A stretch of DNA of 64,000 nucleotides from Phaseolus vulgaris. Taxonomy: Eukaryota; Streptophyta; Magnoliopsida; Fabales; Fabaceae. Below the pieces are notes generated by a model that had not been told where the DNA came from, did no database searches, and saw only the letters and a program-made list of their open reading frames with translations. Positions 63,363 through 64,000 of the stretch are shown here, piece by piece; position 1 is the stretch's first letter; each line of letters opens with the position of its first letter. The translations under genes and the position numbers were made by a program. The stretch is taken from assembly GCF_000499845.2 (NCBI RefSeq), contig NC_023758.2:2526811-2590810 (forward strand). Reading direction: 5' to 3'.

Positions 63363-64000
63363 AATACACTTAAGTCCAAACAAATTAGGTTAAATAGGGG
63401 GCTGGAGGTACAATCCTAGGGTGCAAGATTGAAATGATAACACTATTGAGTAACTTGTAACCCAATTAAGAGAATAGAAGGTGATAGACGATATTTGACT
63501 AATTCTACCCTTTAGGATTGAGAGAAATATGTTCAAATCAAACTCTTATGGATTGAGGAGATCTCTGAACATAATATTCTAGTCTTGATTGATTATTTGT
63601 ATTATTATTTTGCTTCTAATTCTTGATCTAGAATCTTAAATCTGACGGGAAAATATTTTAGGGTTCTGACCTAATCAATAATACTTAACATATTTGAGTG
63701 TTAGGAGTATACTTGAAATGTTAATTGCTATCAATGTCTAATCGTAAAGCTGAGTTGTTTTTATAAATATGCGAGAAATCGATATTTAGGAAACATCTTA
63801 AGAATTTAATATGCGAGAATCGAAATAAATGATTTTTATACGGGCATCAATATCAATCAAAGGACATAATATTATCAGGTTAATCTAAATACAAAAGAGT
63901 GAGAAAGATGAAACCAAATCCTTATTTTTCCAATTAAAGCAACAACTCTTTGCCTTGTTTTCTTGTTAATCATTGTCATCACAACAAATTCCAACAAACT
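63363..64000. other. Possible retroelement sequence running off the right edge
   Basis: Less AT-rich than neighbouring DNA and following directly on the CTCGCTCAAGCGAG cluster. Phrases such as TATGCGAGAAATCGATATTTAGG and, later, ATGCGAGAATCGAAATAAATGA are loosely repeated. No coding domain or LTR boundary was identified. Confidence 0.3.

Overview
This is a 64 kb stretch of an AT-rich dicot nuclear genome. The low-GC intergenic DNA, plant gene families with GT-AG introns, a Tat-type Ty3/gypsy element and several repeat types familiar from bean-tribe genomes suggest a papilionoid legume; the species cannot be fixed from the sequence alone. I see no organellar, bacterial or viral genes.

Three intact host genes can be modelled to the base. 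(1) A plus-strand SUVR5-like histone H3 lysine methyltransferase (10454-20554, 11 coding exons, 1496 aa) with tandem C2H2 fingers and pre-SET/SET/post-SET domains. (2) A plus-strand BTB/POZ protein of the At3g50780 type (41589-44772, 2 exons, 521 aa). (3) A minus-strand BEL1-like homeodomain gene of the BLH2/BLH4 (SAW1/SAW2) type (60181-53537, 4 exons, 732 aa). They act in chromatin and transcriptional regulation but are separate genes with no operon-like relation.

The rest is mobile or repetitive DNA. The largest item is a nearly complete 10.0 kb Tat-lineage LTR retrotransposon (28536-38553). It has 634 bp LTRs differing at 5 sites, gag-pol on the minus strand interrupted by one TGA in integrase, and an antisense plus-strand gene with its own TATA box and intron. 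Between them lies a 0.64 kb tandem array with higher-order structure. Other items are a cluster of four Mutator-type MITEs, three with 9 bp target duplications (46464-48901), two CACTA-type MITEs, a 0.8 kb foldback element, a decayed Ty1/copia polymerase, copia/TRIM-like LTR remnants, a perfect 363 bp tandem duplication upstream of the BLH gene, and a decayed plant-mobile-domain fragment at the left edge.

The observations most worth checking are: an 84 nt stop-free, multiple-of-three intron inside the SUVR5 SET domain; a GC-AG first intron in the BLH gene; the self-contained antisense gene of the retrotransposon, whose intron starts with a copy of the preceding exon; the ABABCB higher-order repeat in the same element; and the MULE-MITE cluster with two subfamilies. 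No wholly novel multi-gene system was found.
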